26,151 nucleotides of DNA from Candidatus Amarobacillus elongatus (GCA_016703545.1 JADJBX010000019.1:1-26151), one strand, 5' to 3'. Positions 7,225 to 16,231 are shown, counted from the first letter of the stretch. The notes: a model not told the origin generated them from the sequence alone. Translations and numbers: made by a program.

Positions 7225-7858
7225 GTGAGCTGGAAGGTGGCGTTGGCGACGGCGGTCGCGCTCATGGCGGCGGTGACGGTGGCACGCGTTATCGAGGATG
7301 CCGAGACGGGCACGGCAACCTGGGATGCCGCGAGGGGCGAGCGGGTTCGCGGGATACCTGCTGTGCTGGCTGAGCGTGATGGGCGGCATGCTGCTGCACC
7401 TGCGGGTCCGCATCGGGCGGGCGCCATTGACGTGGCTGCTCGAAGGCCACCGGATGGTGGCGGCGCTTTCGCTATCGTTCGTCGCGGTGCATGTGGCGGC
7501 TCTGCTGCTCGACCCTGTGGTCCACTTCGGCGTGATGCATGTCGCCGTGCCGTTCACGAGCGCATACCGCCCGTGGCAGACCGGGCTGGGGACGCTGGCG
7601 ATGTGGCTGACGGTCCTGGTGCTGGCGACCACGGCGCTCGCGGGGCGGATGCCCTACCGGAGGTGGCGGGCGTGGCATCTTGCGGCGTACCCCGCATGGG
7701 GTCTTGCGCTCGTGCACGGGCTGACCGCGGGGACGGATGCGGGCGCGACGGGGGCGATTGCGGTGTATGCGGGGACGGCCGCCGCCGCGGCAGCGCTGGC
7801 GGCGGTGCGGGTGGCGGGGCGAGGGTGGACGGCGGCGGGCGAACCACTCCGGCCATGA
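7225..7858 (+). CDS. Ferric-reductase-like transmembrane protein, frameshifted
   Basis: A heme-binding membrane protein type that moves electrons across the membrane (FRD/MsrQ superfamily). A GTG start gives VSWKVALATAVALMAAVTVA in one frame up to TWDAAR. Deleting one G of the GGGG run at 7334-7337 joins it to ASGFAGYLLCWLSVMGGMLL, producing about 210 aa with some six membrane helices. Histidines in EGHRMVA, AVHVAAL, AWHLAAY and LVHGLTAG are placed as expected for paired heme ligands. No NAD/FAD domain follows, so a separate redox partner is needed. It is closely linked to the small membrane protein at 6879. Confidence 0.75.
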
Positions 7859-7877
7859 CGCGACACACGGTGTCGCG
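7859..7877. terminator. Perfect inverted repeat after ferric-reductase-like gene
   Basis: CGCGACAC (7859-7866) and GTGTCGCG (7870-7877) flank ACG. It starts immediately after the TGA and ends 9 bp before the rmuC -10 element. No T-tract follows, so it may be a terminator hairpin or an operator for rmuC. Confidence 0.45.
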
Positions 7878-7886
7878 AAGGCGAAC

Positions 7887-7892
7887 TAGAAT
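7887..7892 (+). promoter_or_regulatory. rmuC: -10 element (TAGAAT) for leaderless rmuC
   Basis: TAGAAT matches TATAAT at 5 of 6 positions and ends 6 nt before the GTG start, placing the transcript start at or next to the start codon. No Shine-Dalgarno is present. Confidence 0.6.
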
Positions 7893-7898
7893 CCCGCT

Positions 7899-8954
7899 GT
7901 GACACTGATTGCGTTCGGACTGATCGTGGCGGCCGGGGTGGTCGCGGCCGTGCTGCTCGGGCAGCGCCGGGGGGCTGGAGGCGACGTCGCGGGGCCGCTG
8001 ACGGAGGTGGCGCAGGCGCTGCAGGCGCTCCGCGGCGATACGGCCGTCCTCGGCGAGCGCATCTCGGCGGTGCAAACGCGGGTGGGGGCGATCGAACAGC
8101 GGCAGGAGTGGCTGGGACAGGACGTCGCGAAGACGGGCGTGCTCGCGCAGGGGCTGAAGAGCACCGCGGACGGCATTCGCGCGGACCTCGCCACCGCACG
8201 CGAGGGGCTGACCGCGCTGCAATCGCGGGCGGCCTCACGCGAGGGGCTGGAGCAGCAGACGGCGGAGTCCATCCGGCGGCTGGAGCAGGTGCTCGCGGGG
8301 ACGGCGGCGAAGGGAGCCGCGGGCGAGAACCTGGTCGACCTCGTGTTTTCCCGGCTGCCGGTGGAGTGGCAGCTGCGCGGGTTCCGGGTGGGGAACCGCA
8401 CGGTTGAGTTCGCGCTTCGCCTGCCGAACGGGCTGGTGATGCCCATCGACAGCAAATGGCCGGCGACGGCGCTGCTGGAGGAGTTCATCGCCGCGGAACC
8501 GCAGGACCGGCCCCGGATCAAGGGCCGCATCGAGGAGGCTGTCCGCGAGAAGGCACGCGAGGTGACGAAGTACCTGGACCCCGAGCTGACCATCAATCTC
8601 GGGGTGGCCGTGGTGCCGGATGCCGTCTACGACCTGTGCAGCGAGGTGCAGAGCGACTGCGCGCGCATGAATGTGGCGCTGGTGGGGTACAGCATGTTCG
8701 TGCCGTACCTGCTGCTCGTGTTCCAGACGGTGTTGCGAACCTCGCGCGACCTGGACCTGGAGAAGCTGGCGGCCGTGCTGGCGGCTGCCGAGCAGTCGCT
8801 GAAGGCGATCGCGGACGAGGTGGAAGGCCGGCTTTCGCGGACGCTCGTGATGCTCGGCAATTCGCGCGATGAACTGCGGGTGCAGGCGTCGCGGGCGACG
8901 GGGCAGCTTTCGGCGGTGGCGGCGCGGGTGGACCCGGAGGCGGTCCCGAAGTAG
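7899..8954 (+). CDS. rmuC: RmuC family DNA recombination protein
   Basis: The protein has 351 aa. A membrane helix (TLIAFGLIVAAGVVAAVLLG, about 2-21) is followed by a coiled coil of about 100 residues and then the RmuC domain (about 135-330). Family hallmarks are GENLVDLVFSRLP, MPIDSKWPATALLEEF, KYLDPELTINLGVAVVPDAV and SMFVPYLLLVFQTV. RmuC proteins are tethered PD-(D/E)XK-superfamily proteins thought to limit inversion between repeats; the mechanism is not firmly known. The start is a GTG without a Shine-Dalgarno, fitting the leaderless -10 just upstream. The stop codon sits in the loop of a 13-bp hairpin. Confidence 0.92.
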   Translation: MTLIAFGLIVAAGVVAAVLLGQRRGAGGDVAGPLTEVAQALQALRGDTAVLGERISAVQTRVGAIEQRQEWLGQDVAKTGVLAQGLKSTADGIRADLATAREGLTALQSRAASREGLEQQTAESIRRLEQVLAGTAAKGAAGENLVDLVFSRLPVEWQLRGFRVGNRTVEFALRLPNGLVMPIDSKWPATALLEEFIAAEPQDRPRIKGRIEEAVREKAREVTKYLDPELTINLGVAVVPDAVYDLCSEVQSDCARMNVALVGYSMFVPYLLLVFQTVLRTSRDLDLEKLAAVLAAAEQSLKAIADEVEGRLSRTLVMLGNSRDELRVQASRATGQLSAVAARVDPEAVPK

Positions 8955-8967
8955 CGGGACCGCCTCC
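8936..8967. terminator. Perfect 13-bp hairpin spanning the rmuC stop codon
   Basis: GGAGGCGGTCCCG (8936-8948) and CGGGACCGCCTCC (8955-8967) are exact complements. The loop AAGTAG contains the rmuC TAG. It lies between converging genes and could end transcripts from both sides. The U-tract of a standard terminator is missing. Confidence 0.6.
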
Positions 8968-8981
8968 GCGCGAGCGTTCGT

Positions 8982-10229
8982 TCAGGCGGCGACGAAGCCG
9001 AGCTGCGGGAACGCCTGCCCCAGGAGCACATCGGCGGGCGTTCCGAGCCAGCGCTCGATGACCGTGGCGTACACGGAACGGAAGTCGGTGGTGTAGGGGA
9101 CGTTGCCGTTGTCGACGAGCTTCGCGAGGTTCGGGGCATCGCCGTAGAGGCCCTGCCGGACGCCGTTGCCGAGCGCGAAGCAGACGCTGGCAGCGCCGTG
9201 GTCGCTGCCTTCGTTGGCGTTCTCCTGCACGCGGCGGCCGAATTCGCTCCAGGTGAGGACGAGCACGTCATCGGCCTTGCCGTGGGCGGCGAGGTCCGCA
9301 TAGAAGGCGGAGAGCCCCTGGTCGAGGGTCTGGAGGAGCTCCTGCTGGTCTTCGAGCTGGCGGCTGTGGGTATCGAAGCCGCCGAGGGTGATGTGCCCCA
9401 CGCGCATCCCCAGGTTGCCAACAATCGCCTCGGCGAGCACGGAGAGGCCCGACGCGAACGACGTCTGCGGGTAGGTGACGGCGGCCGTGTAGGTCCCGGC
9501 CGCGGCGGCAAGCTGCCGCGAGCTCGACATCGCCGTCTCAACGGTGGTTTCGAGCAGCACCCCGTAGGGCGACGCCGAGGGGTACTGCTCGTACAGCTTC
9601 ATGAGGGTGGCGGTGCGGGCGTCCGTCTCGGGGGCGGCCTTCCAGTTCACCTTCACGCCGTAATCGGCGGGGTCGGCGACGGAGGGGATGCTGACGCGTT
9701 CCGAATACATCTCGGCGGGGGTGGAGCCACCGATGTTGAAGCCGAGGAACGGGTCGTGCTGTGCGGTCTCGAGCCGTTCGAGGGTGCGCCCGAGCCAGCC
9801 GTCGTACATGGCGAGGTCGGGGTCGCCCGCCTGCCAGATGGCCATGGACTTGAAGTGGCTGTAGTTCTGGTTGGGGTAGCCGACGCCGCGCACGACGGCG
9901 AGCTTGCCCGCGTCCCAGAGCCCCTTGAAGCCGGTCATCACGGGGTGCAGGCCGAACCCCTCGGCGAGCGGCAGCGCCTGGTCCTCGGGGATAGCGAGGG
10001 TTGGGCGGGCCGAGCGGTACACGGGATCGGCGTAGGGGACGAGCGTGTTCAGGCCGTCATTGCCGCCGGCCATCTGCACCAGGATGAGGATCTTGCCGTT
10101 GGCGGCGGCGTTCACGGCCGCGGGATTCTGGACGGCGAAGGCGACGGCGCCCTTGAGCAGCGACTGAGCGGTCGTCCCGATGGAAACGAGGGCGACGCCG
10201 CCCTTCACGAAGTCTCGGCGCGAGATCAT
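8982..10229 (-). CDS. DUF1501 protein with Tat signal
   Basis: The protein has 415 aa. The N-terminus MISRRDFVKGGVALVSIG is a twin-arginine signal, so it is exported folded. The mature protein has DUF1501 features: ILILVQMAGGNDGLNTLVPY, then GNLGMRVGHITLGGFDTHSR, then DDVLVLTWSEFGRRVQENAN and SDHGAASVCFALG. This arrangement resembles the alkaline-phosphatase/sulfatase fold with metal-binding Asp/His, though the reaction is unknown. AAAGGAG lies 7 nt before the ATG. It follows the DUF1800 gene after 26 bp, the usual pairing of these two families. Confidence 0.93.
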   Translation of the reverse strand: MISRRDFVKGGVALVSIGTTAQSLLKGAVAFAVQNPAAVNAAANGKILILVQMAGGNDGLNTLVPYADPVYRSARPTLAIPEDQALPLAEGFGLHPVMTGFKGLWDAGKLAVVRGVGYPNQNYSHFKSMAIWQAGDPDLAMYDGWLGRTLERLETAQHDPFLGFNIGGSTPAEMYSERVSIPSVADPADYGVKVNWKAAPETDARTATLMKLYEQYPSASPYGVLLETTVETAMSSSRQLAAAAGTYTAAVTYPQTSFASGLSVLAEAIVGNLGMRVGHITLGGFDTHSRQLEDQQELLQTLDQGLSAFYADLAAHGKADDVLVLTWSEFGRRVQENANEGSDHGAASVCFALGNGVRQGLYGDAPNLAKLVDNGNVPYTTDFRSVYATVIERWLGTPADVLLGQAFPQLGFVAA

Positions 10230-10255
10230 GGCATGGCTCCTTTCGCTTCCGCGAA

Positions 10256-11896
10256 TCAGGCGAGCTGGTACTCGGGGCTGCCGAGCACGAGGTAGGCGAC
10301 ACCGGCGGCGCGCAGCTGCGGGTTGGTAATGCCCCGGGCGTAGGCGACCAGCGCATCACGCGCGCCGGCGGCAACGTTGCCATCGACGAGGCGGGCGAGG
10401 GCGCGGTCGACGCACTCCTCGGGGGTGGCGGCGCCGACGAGCGCGGGGATGGGGTTTGCTCCCCCGCGCTGGGTGAACAAGAAGCTATCGAGGAAGTTCA
10501 CGCGGGCGAAGAACGTGCTGGAACTGAGCCACGTCTGTCCGCCGGGCCAGCCCGCGACGCTTGGGGGTTCGAACAGGACCTGCCCCATGAGGCCGCCGGC
10601 GCCCTGACCGCCCTGCCGCCCGGGGGTACGAAGCATCGGGCGGAAGTCGGTCTCGATTTCGAGCGACCGGACCATCCCGATCATGAACTCGATGGGGCTG
10701 CGCACGAAGCCGCGGTAAGAGGCTTCGGAGTAGAACTCGTCGCTGACGAGGATGGCGCGGACGACCTCGCGGACGGAGTGGCCGCTGCTGTTCCAGACCT
10801 CCACGAGCCGGTCGATGGTCTGGTCCGAAGGGTTGAAGTGGGCGAACTCGGTGAAGAGGCGGCGGGTGATGAACCTCGCCGTCGCGGGCTGCTCCATGAT
10901 GATGGCGACGATCTCCTCGCCGCCGAAGTTGCCCGTGCGGCCAAGGAACTTCTTCTGGCCGTTGTCGTGGAGGCGGGGGTTGAGGACGAAGCGCGGCTCC
11001 CAATCGGCGATGGCCTGGGTGCGGAGTTCGCGCAGCTCGGCCTGGGTCAGGCCCGAGACGTCCGGGCGGCCGGCGTTGGGAGGCGTGAAGCGCCAGCCGG
11101 TGAAGGCGCGGGCGCTCTCGCGGACGTCATCCTCGGTGTAGTTGCCCACGCCCATCGAGTAGAGCTCCATCAGTTCGCGGGCGTAGTTCTCGTTGGGGTG
11201 TTCGCGCGTGCTCTCGGCGGTGTCGAGGTAGATGAGCATGGCGGTGTCCTTCGAAACCGCCTGGAGCAGGTCGTCGTAACGGCCGAGGGCGTGGGCGCGG
11301 AAGAGCTCGTTCTGGGTGACCATCAGCTTGGCGCGGTCGCCGTTGATCTTGCTCACCTGCGAGGTGAGCAGACCGTGCCAGATGTAGGTCATGCGCTCTT
11401 CGAGCGGGCGGGCGGTGTAGGCCATGCGGGCCATCCACCAGCGCTGCATGTCCTGGAGGACGTTGCCCTGGCCGGGAGGCGGAGTGCCCGCCTTCTTGAG
11501 GTTCAGGTTCATGCGCGCGAGCCGGGCATCGAGGGCGCTGTTGTCGACGGCTTCGTAGTTGAGGAGGCGGTCGGCGGCTTCGGTGGGGGAGAGCGCGGCG
11601 AACGCCTCGACCTCGGCGAAGGTGCCGCCGAAGCCCGCGCGGCGGAGGAGGTGCGCGGCGCGACGGCGAGGGTCGGCGATGGCGACGCGGGTGAGGTCGA
11701 CGGCGGGTTCGGGGGTGGCGCCGTCGACGGTGTCGCCGCCGGCGGCTGCCGGTTTCGCCGGCGAATGACCGGAGGTACCCGCGAAGCCGGCGACGGCGAC
11801 GGCGGCGCCCGCGGCGGCTGCCGTGGCCGTGCCGGCCAGCAGGGCGCGGCGTGTGGACCTTCGTTCGAAGAGCCCGGGGCGGGGATGTTCGTCCAT
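10256..11896 (-). CDS. DUF1800 protein with Tat-type signal
   Basis: The protein has 546 aa. An N-terminal RRSTRRALLAG precedes an Ala-rich hydrophobic stretch, a Tat-like export signal. DUF1800 signatures follow: RRAAHLLRRAGFGGTFAEVE near residue 80, MTYIWHGLLTSQVSKING, NENYARELMELYSMGVGNYT and FEPPSVAGWPGGQTWLSS. The family is exported, function unknown, and almost always adjacent to DUF1501, as here. GGAAAGG lies 9 nt before the ATG. A possible -10 (CATAGT) is at 11929-11934. Confidence 0.93.
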   Translation of the reverse strand: MDEHPRPGLFERRSTRRALLAGTATAAAAGAAVAVAGFAGTSGHSPAKPAAAGGDTVDGATPEPAVDLTRVAIADPRRRAAHLLRRAGFGGTFAEVEAFAALSPTEAADRLLNYEAVDNSALDARLARMNLNLKKAGTPPPGQGNVLQDMQRWWMARMAYTARPLEERMTYIWHGLLTSQVSKINGDRAKLMVTQNELFRAHALGRYDDLLQAVSKDTAMLIYLDTAESTREHPNENYARELMELYSMGVGNYTEDDVRESARAFTGWRFTPPNAGRPDVSGLTQAELRELRTQAIADWEPRFVLNPRLHDNGQKKFLGRTGNFGGEEIVAIIMEQPATARFITRRLFTEFAHFNPSDQTIDRLVEVWNSSGHSVREVVRAILVSDEFYSEASYRGFVRSPIEFMIGMVRSLEIETDFRPMLRTPGRQGGQGAGGLMGQVLFEPPSVAGWPGGQTWLSSSTFFARVNFLDSFLFTQRGGANPIPALVGAATPEECVDRALARLVDGNVAAGARDALVAYARGITNPQLRAAGVAYLVLGSPEYQLA

Positions 11897-11928
11897 GGCG
11901 ATTGCCTTTCCGGGTGCGTGCTGATGGG

Positions 11929-11934
11929 ACTATG
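11929..11934 (-). promoter_or_regulatory. Possible -10 element (CATAGT) for the DUF1800-DUF1501 operon
   Basis: CATAGT on the minus strand lies 32 nt upstream of the DUF1800 ATG, giving a short leader that still contains the ribosome-binding site. No convincing -35. Confidence 0.35.
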
Positions 11935-12029
11935 GCGGACACACGCGAAAAGGTGCCGGGCCAGGACGGCAGATTACGCTTCTTTCACGGGCGGTTCACC
12001 CCGCGTTCCATTTGCCGGTGTTGGACCGC

Positions 12030-15000
12030 TTACTCCTCGCCCGCGCGGGGCAGGCGGAACTGGAAGATGGCGCCCCCGCCGGGCCGGGGCCGCGCGTCGA
12101 TGGTGCCGCCCATGAGTTCCACGAGGCGGCGGCACACGGCGAGCCCGAGCCCGCTGCCGGGGCCGCGATAGCGGTCCCGCTGCAGCCGGGTGAACGGCTC
12201 GAAAATGCGGCGGGCTTCGTCCTCGGTCAGGCCGGGGCCGCGGTCGAGGACGCTGATTTCGACATCGGCCTCGCGTTCGACGGCGAGGACCTCGACCGGG
12301 GCGTCCGGGGGCGTGTACTTCTGCGCGTTCGAAAGCAGGTTGGTGAGCACCTGATCGACCCATGTGCGCTGGGCGAGAACGACGGGGAGGTCGGCGGGGA
12401 AGTCCTCGATGAGGTTGTGCGAGGGGAAGCGCCGGCGATGCGCGGCGAGTACGGCGGGGGCGACGCGCTGCACGAGCAGGGGCTCGGCCTCGAACGTGGT
12501 GTGGTCGAGCCGGGCGAGGATGAGCATGTTCTCGATGATCTGCTGGAGGCGGGTGGCGTCGGTGGCGAGCTGGTCGAACGCCTCGCGGCGCGATTCGCGG
12601 TCCACGAGTTCGCCGCGCTCGTGGAGCATGTGGATGAGGCCCACGAGCGAGGTGAGCGGCGTGCGCAGCTCGTGCGAGACGCTGCCGAGGAACTCGTCCT
12701 TCACGGCCATCGCCTTTTCCAGTTCGGAGAGGCGCATTTCGAGTTCGCGGTTGAGGGCGGCGATCTGCTCGCGCTGGCGGCGCTGCTCGCCGACTTCGCG
12801 GGCGATGCTCGCGACGGCGGTGACGGCGCCGCCGGGATCGCGCACGGGGCTGAGCGTCACCGAGACGTCGATCGGGCGGCCACTGCGGTGCAGACGCCGG
12901 GATTCGAAGCTCGATGGCTCATCGCCGGCCACGATGCGGGAGAGGACCTCGGGCGAGAGATCGGGCGCGCCGGGCGGAACGAACGCCGTGATGGGACGGC
13001 CCACGGCCTCCTCGGCGGTCCAGCCGTAAAGCCGCTCGGCGGCCGCATTCCAGCTGAGCACCTCGCCATCGAGCGAACGGACGATGATGGCGTCGTGGGC
13101 GGACTGCACGATGGCGGCGAGCAGCGCCTGCGCGGACTCGTGGCGGCGGAACTCAGTGACATCGCGGACGATGGCGGAGGCGCCGATCACCGTGCCCGAG
13201 CGGTCGACGATCGGGGAGAGGGCGACGAGTGCTTCGAAGGCGTCGCCGCCCTTGCGGAGGCGGCGACTCTCGAATGGCGGCGGCGCCACGCCAGCCGCGG
13301 CCAACGCCCACCCCGCGCGCGCAGCCGCACGGTGCTCGGGAGGCACGGTGAGTTCGAGGAAGTCCTGGCCGAGCGCCTCCTCGGCGGTCCAGCCGTAGAC
13401 GCGCTCGGCGGCGCTGTTCCAGCTCGTGAAGCGGCCGTCGGTGTCGATGGAGATGATGGCATCGGCGGCGGAATCGACGATGGCGGCGAGGCGCGCCTCG
13501 GCCTCCTGCTGGCGGCGAAGGTCGGTCACGTCCCGGACGATGGCGGAGCAGCCGGTGACCTCGCCGTTCGAGAGGACGGGGGAGAGGTTGACCTCCACGC
13601 GGACGGGTGTGCCGTCCTTTCGGTAGTCGACGGTCTGCAGGTGGATGGCGGCGCCGGCGGCGACCGCGGCGAAGCCGGCGGCGGTGTCGCCTTCCGTTCG
13701 CACGACCTCCGTGAACGGCCGGCCCAGGACCTCGGCCGGGGTGTAGCCGTAGGTGCGTTCGGCCGCGGCGTTCCAGCTTTCGATGCGGCCGTCGAGCGTC
13801 ATGCCGATGACGGCGTCGCTGGTGGATTCGACCAGTGCGGCGAGGCGGCCGGCGACGCGGGCGGCCTCGCGCTGGCTGTGGATATCGGAGGCGCCGCCGA
13901 ACCAGCCGAGGATGGCGCCCGACGCGTCGCGCCACGGCGTGGCACGGCCGAGGTGCCAGCAGTACTCGCCATCGTGGTGGCGGATGCGGTATTCGAACTC
14001 GAACGGCTCACCCTTCGCGAGGGACTCGGCGAAGGCGGCGAGGCACGGTTCCACGTCGTCCGGGTGCATGGCGGCGGACCAATCGAGGGCGGCCTCGCCT
14101 TCGAGCCCCGTGAATTCGCGCCAGTGGCGGTTGGTGTAGGTGCAGCGCCCGTCGGCATCGGCCGCCCAGACCACGAGCGGCAGCGTCTCGCCGAGGACAC
14201 GGGATCGCTCCTCGGCGCGCTCCAGCGCTTCCTGCGCGAGGACGCGGTCGTGGATATCGATGGCGAGGCCGATGCGGCGCGTCGGACTCATCGGCCCGGC
14301 GTGCCAGAGGTGCCAGCGGTAGGCACCGGCGCGGTCGCGCAGGCGCAGCTCGAGGGCGTAGGGCTCATCGCCGGCGGCGCGGCGGGTGGCGCGGAAAATG
14401 GCCGCGTCATCCGGGTGGACGACCTCGGGGACGAAGCCGTCGGCCCGGGGCTCGATCTCGGTGCCCGCGAGCTGACGCGCGGCGCGGTTGGCGAACATGA
14501 GTCCGCCGTCTTCAAGGAAGATGATCCGCGTGGGCAGGGCGTGGAGCGCCTCGAGGCCGGCGCGGTTCGCGCGCAGCGACGCCTCTTCCGCGGTCTTGCG
14601 GTCGTGGATATCGAGGGCGGTGGCGAGCCGGCGCGGGCCGGCGGCGGTGACGATCGTATGGCTGCGCCAGGTGTGCCAGCGGAATTCGCCGTCGTGGCGG
14701 CGCAGGCGGATATCGATGGCGATCGGCCCGGAGGTGCGGCGCGCCTCGGCGACAGCGGCGGCCATGGCCGGGCGGTCGTCCGGGTGGAGGGAGCCATCGC
14801 GGCCGACACGGTGCTCGCCGAAGTACTCCCGCGCCGCCCGATTGCGGAAGACGACGCGCGCGTCGGGGTCGAGCATCACGACAAGCTGGGGGAGCTCGAA
14901 GAGCGCGGCAAGCTGCTCGTCGTCGATGGTCGCGGGCCGGAGGACGACACAGGCGCCGCCGTCGCCCGCGGGAATCAGGGTGAGAGCGACGGTTCGGCCG

Positions 15001-15389
15001 TCATCAAGAAGGACGGGCGCGCCGGTGAGCGGGTGGCCAGCGGCCAGGGCGACACGCGCGCCGGCCATGACCCCGGGGAGGTGCTTTTCGAAGGGGCTGC
15101 CAGGAAGGTCGGCGGGAGGGATGCCGGTAAAGGCGCCCATGGCGGCGTTGGCGCGCAGCACGATGCCGGAGGCGTCAAGGAAGGCGGCGGGCTCGCCGGA
15201 TGCGGCGAAGAAGGCCTCCAGGAACGGGACGGGGGATTCGGCAACGGAACCGAACGGGCCTCGAGTCAAGTCTGTCTCCGAGGTTAGAGGCTCGGGAATG
15301 CGCTTCAGGGCGGCTCCCGGGAGGGTACGACGGGCACAATCGCGAAGGCATAACATTGCGCTCCCGCTACGGCGAGATGCTTTTGACAT
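12030..15389 (-). CDS. Soluble sensor histidine kinase with about seven PAS domains
   Basis: Up to 1119 aa, no membrane segment. About seven PAS domains fill residues 50-870: a degenerate one first, then PAS-fold-3 types with HPDD and WHL/WHT motifs (for example HPDDVEPCL), then three close copies with SWNAAAERxYGxT. The kinase core has His906 in SVSHELRTPLTS, the N box NLLSNAQKY, and ATP-lid motifs DRGPGL, FEPF and GSGLGLAVCRRL. It should autophosphorylate in the cytosol in response to light, redox or a ligand; PAS cofactors cannot be read from sequence. The divergent regulator at 15499 is the likely partner. The start could be ATG 15389 or 15356; the latter avoids overlap with the TTGACA of the regulator promoter. 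Confidence 0.93.
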   Translation of the reverse strand: MSKASRRSGSAMLCLRDCARRTLPGAALKRIPEPLTSETDLTRGPFGSVAESPVPFLEAFFAASGEPAAFLDASGIVLRANAAMGAFTGIPPADLPGSPFEKHLPGVMAGARVALAAGHPLTGAPVLLDDGRTVALTLIPAGDGGACVVLRPATIDDEQLAALFELPQLVVMLDPDARVVFRNRAAREYFGEHRVGRDGSLHPDDRPAMAAAVAEARRTSGPIAIDIRLRRHDGEFRWHTWRSHTIVTAAGPRRLATALDIHDRKTAEEASLRANRAGLEALHALPTRIIFLEDGGLMFANRAARQLAGTEIEPRADGFVPEVVHPDDAAIFRATRRAAGDEPYALELRLRDRAGAYRWHLWHAGPMSPTRRIGLAIDIHDRVLAQEALERAEERSRVLGETLPLVVWAADADGRCTYTNRHWREFTGLEGEAALDWSAAMHPDDVEPCLAAFAESLAKGEPFEFEYRIRHHDGEYCWHLGRATPWRDASGAILGWFGGASDIHSQREAARVAGRLAALVESTSDAVIGMTLDGRIESWNAAAERTYGYTPAEVLGRPFTEVVRTEGDTAAGFAAVAAGAAIHLQTVDYRKDGTPVRVEVNLSPVLSNGEVTGCSAIVRDVTDLRRQQEAEARLAAIVDSAADAIISIDTDGRFTSWNSAAERVYGWTAEEALGQDFLELTVPPEHRAAARAGWALAAAGVAPPPFESRRLRKGGDAFEALVALSPIVDRSGTVIGASAIVRDVTEFRRHESAQALLAAIVQSAHDAIIVRSLDGEVLSWNAAAERLYGWTAEEAVGRPITAFVPPGAPDLSPEVLSRIVAGDEPSSFESRRLHRSGRPIDVSVTLSPVRDPGGAVTAVASIAREVGEQRRQREQIAALNRELEMRLSELEKAMAVKDEFLGSVSHELRTPLTSLVGLIHMLHERGELVDRESRREAFDQLATDATRLQQIIENMLILARLDHTTFEAEPLLVQRVAPAVLAAHRRRFPSHNLIEDFPADLPVVLAQRTWVDQVLTNLLSNAQKYTPPDAPVEVLAVEREADVEISVLDRGPGLTEDEARRIFEPFTRLQRDRYRGPGSGLGLAVCRRLVELMGGTIDARPRPGGGAIFQFRLPRAGEE

Positions 15390-15402
15390 ACCTCTTGCAG
15401 TG
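15375..15402 (+). promoter_or_regulatory. Candidate promoter for the response regulator
   Basis: A perfect -35 TTGACA (15375-15380) is followed after 16 nt by CAGGAT, a weak -10. This leaves a leader of roughly 90 nt before the regulator ATG. The -35 is strong and the -10 uncertain. Confidence 0.4.
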
Positions 15403-15498
15403 AACAGGATGCTTCGGGCGATTCGCCGCGGGCTATCAGCGGGGTACCTTCAAGCCACCAACTGATGGCCTCTCAGGTCACTCGCGGAGGAAATACCC

Positions 15499-16231
15499 AT
15501 GAATGCGCACCCACTGGTCCTGGCAGTCGACGACGAGCCGGGCATTCTGCGCCTGCTGAAGAGCGAACTGACCGCCCAGGGCTTCGGCGTGATCACGGCC
15601 GGCAACGGCGAGGAAGCGTTGAAGCTCATCGAGGAGCGGCGGCCAGACGTGATCCTGCTGGACATCGCCATGCCCGGCATGGATGGGCTGCAGGTGATGC
15701 GCTCGACGCGTGAGCGGATGAGTGTGCCGATCCTGCTGGTGACGGCGAAGGACCGGACGGCGGACCGCGTCCGCGGGCTGGAACTCGGCGCCGACGACTA
15801 CATCGTCAAGCCGTTCAGCATGGAAGAGCTCGGGGCCCGGATCCGGGCGGTGCTGCGGCGCCGCGGCGGCGAAGAGCCGGAGAACGTGGTGCGCTCGCAC
15901 GGCGTCGAGGTGGACCTCACGCGGCGGCTGGTGAAGCGCGATGGCGAGCCGGTCTCGCTGAGCCGGACGGAGTGGATGCTGCTCCAGCACCTGGCGGCGA
16001 ACGCGGGCAAGGTGATCCTGAACGCGGAGCTGCTGAGCAAGGTCTGGGGGCCCGAATACCGGGACGACCTCCAGTACCTGCGGGTGTGGGTCTCGCGGCT
16101 GCGCCAGAAGCTCGAGCCAGACCGCTCGAACCCGGCGATCATTCGCACGCTCAACGGCATCGGCTACATCTTCGGAGCCGGACCCGGTGAACGTGGACGA
16201 GGAGACGACCGAGGCGGTGGCGGCGGTCTGA
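15499..16231 (+). CDS. OmpR/PhoB-family response regulator (C-terminal frameshift)
   Basis: The receiver domain (about 1-120) has the acidic pair Asp11/Asp12, phospho-acceptor Asp55 in LLDIAMPG, Thr82 and Lys104. The winged-helix DNA-binding domain (about 130-225) includes LSRTEWMLLQHLAANAGKVI, RVWVSRLRQKLEPD and IIRTLNGIGYIF. Past GYIF the frame as written runs on to 16341 with an implausible Gly/Arg-rich tail. Removing one G at 16174-16175 gives EPDPVNVDEETTEAVAAV and a TGA at 16229-16231, just before a strong terminator, so 243 aa is preferred. GGAGG lies 8 nt before the ATG. Probable partner of the divergent histidine kinase. Confidence 0.92.

Noticed and set aside
12012..15287. A 1091-codon open frame on the plus strand opposite the histidine kinase
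   Set aside because: It is a high-GC antisense shadow: composition is skewed to Gly/Glu/Arg/Asp repeats with no domain, while the minus strand encodes a complete multi-PAS kinase.
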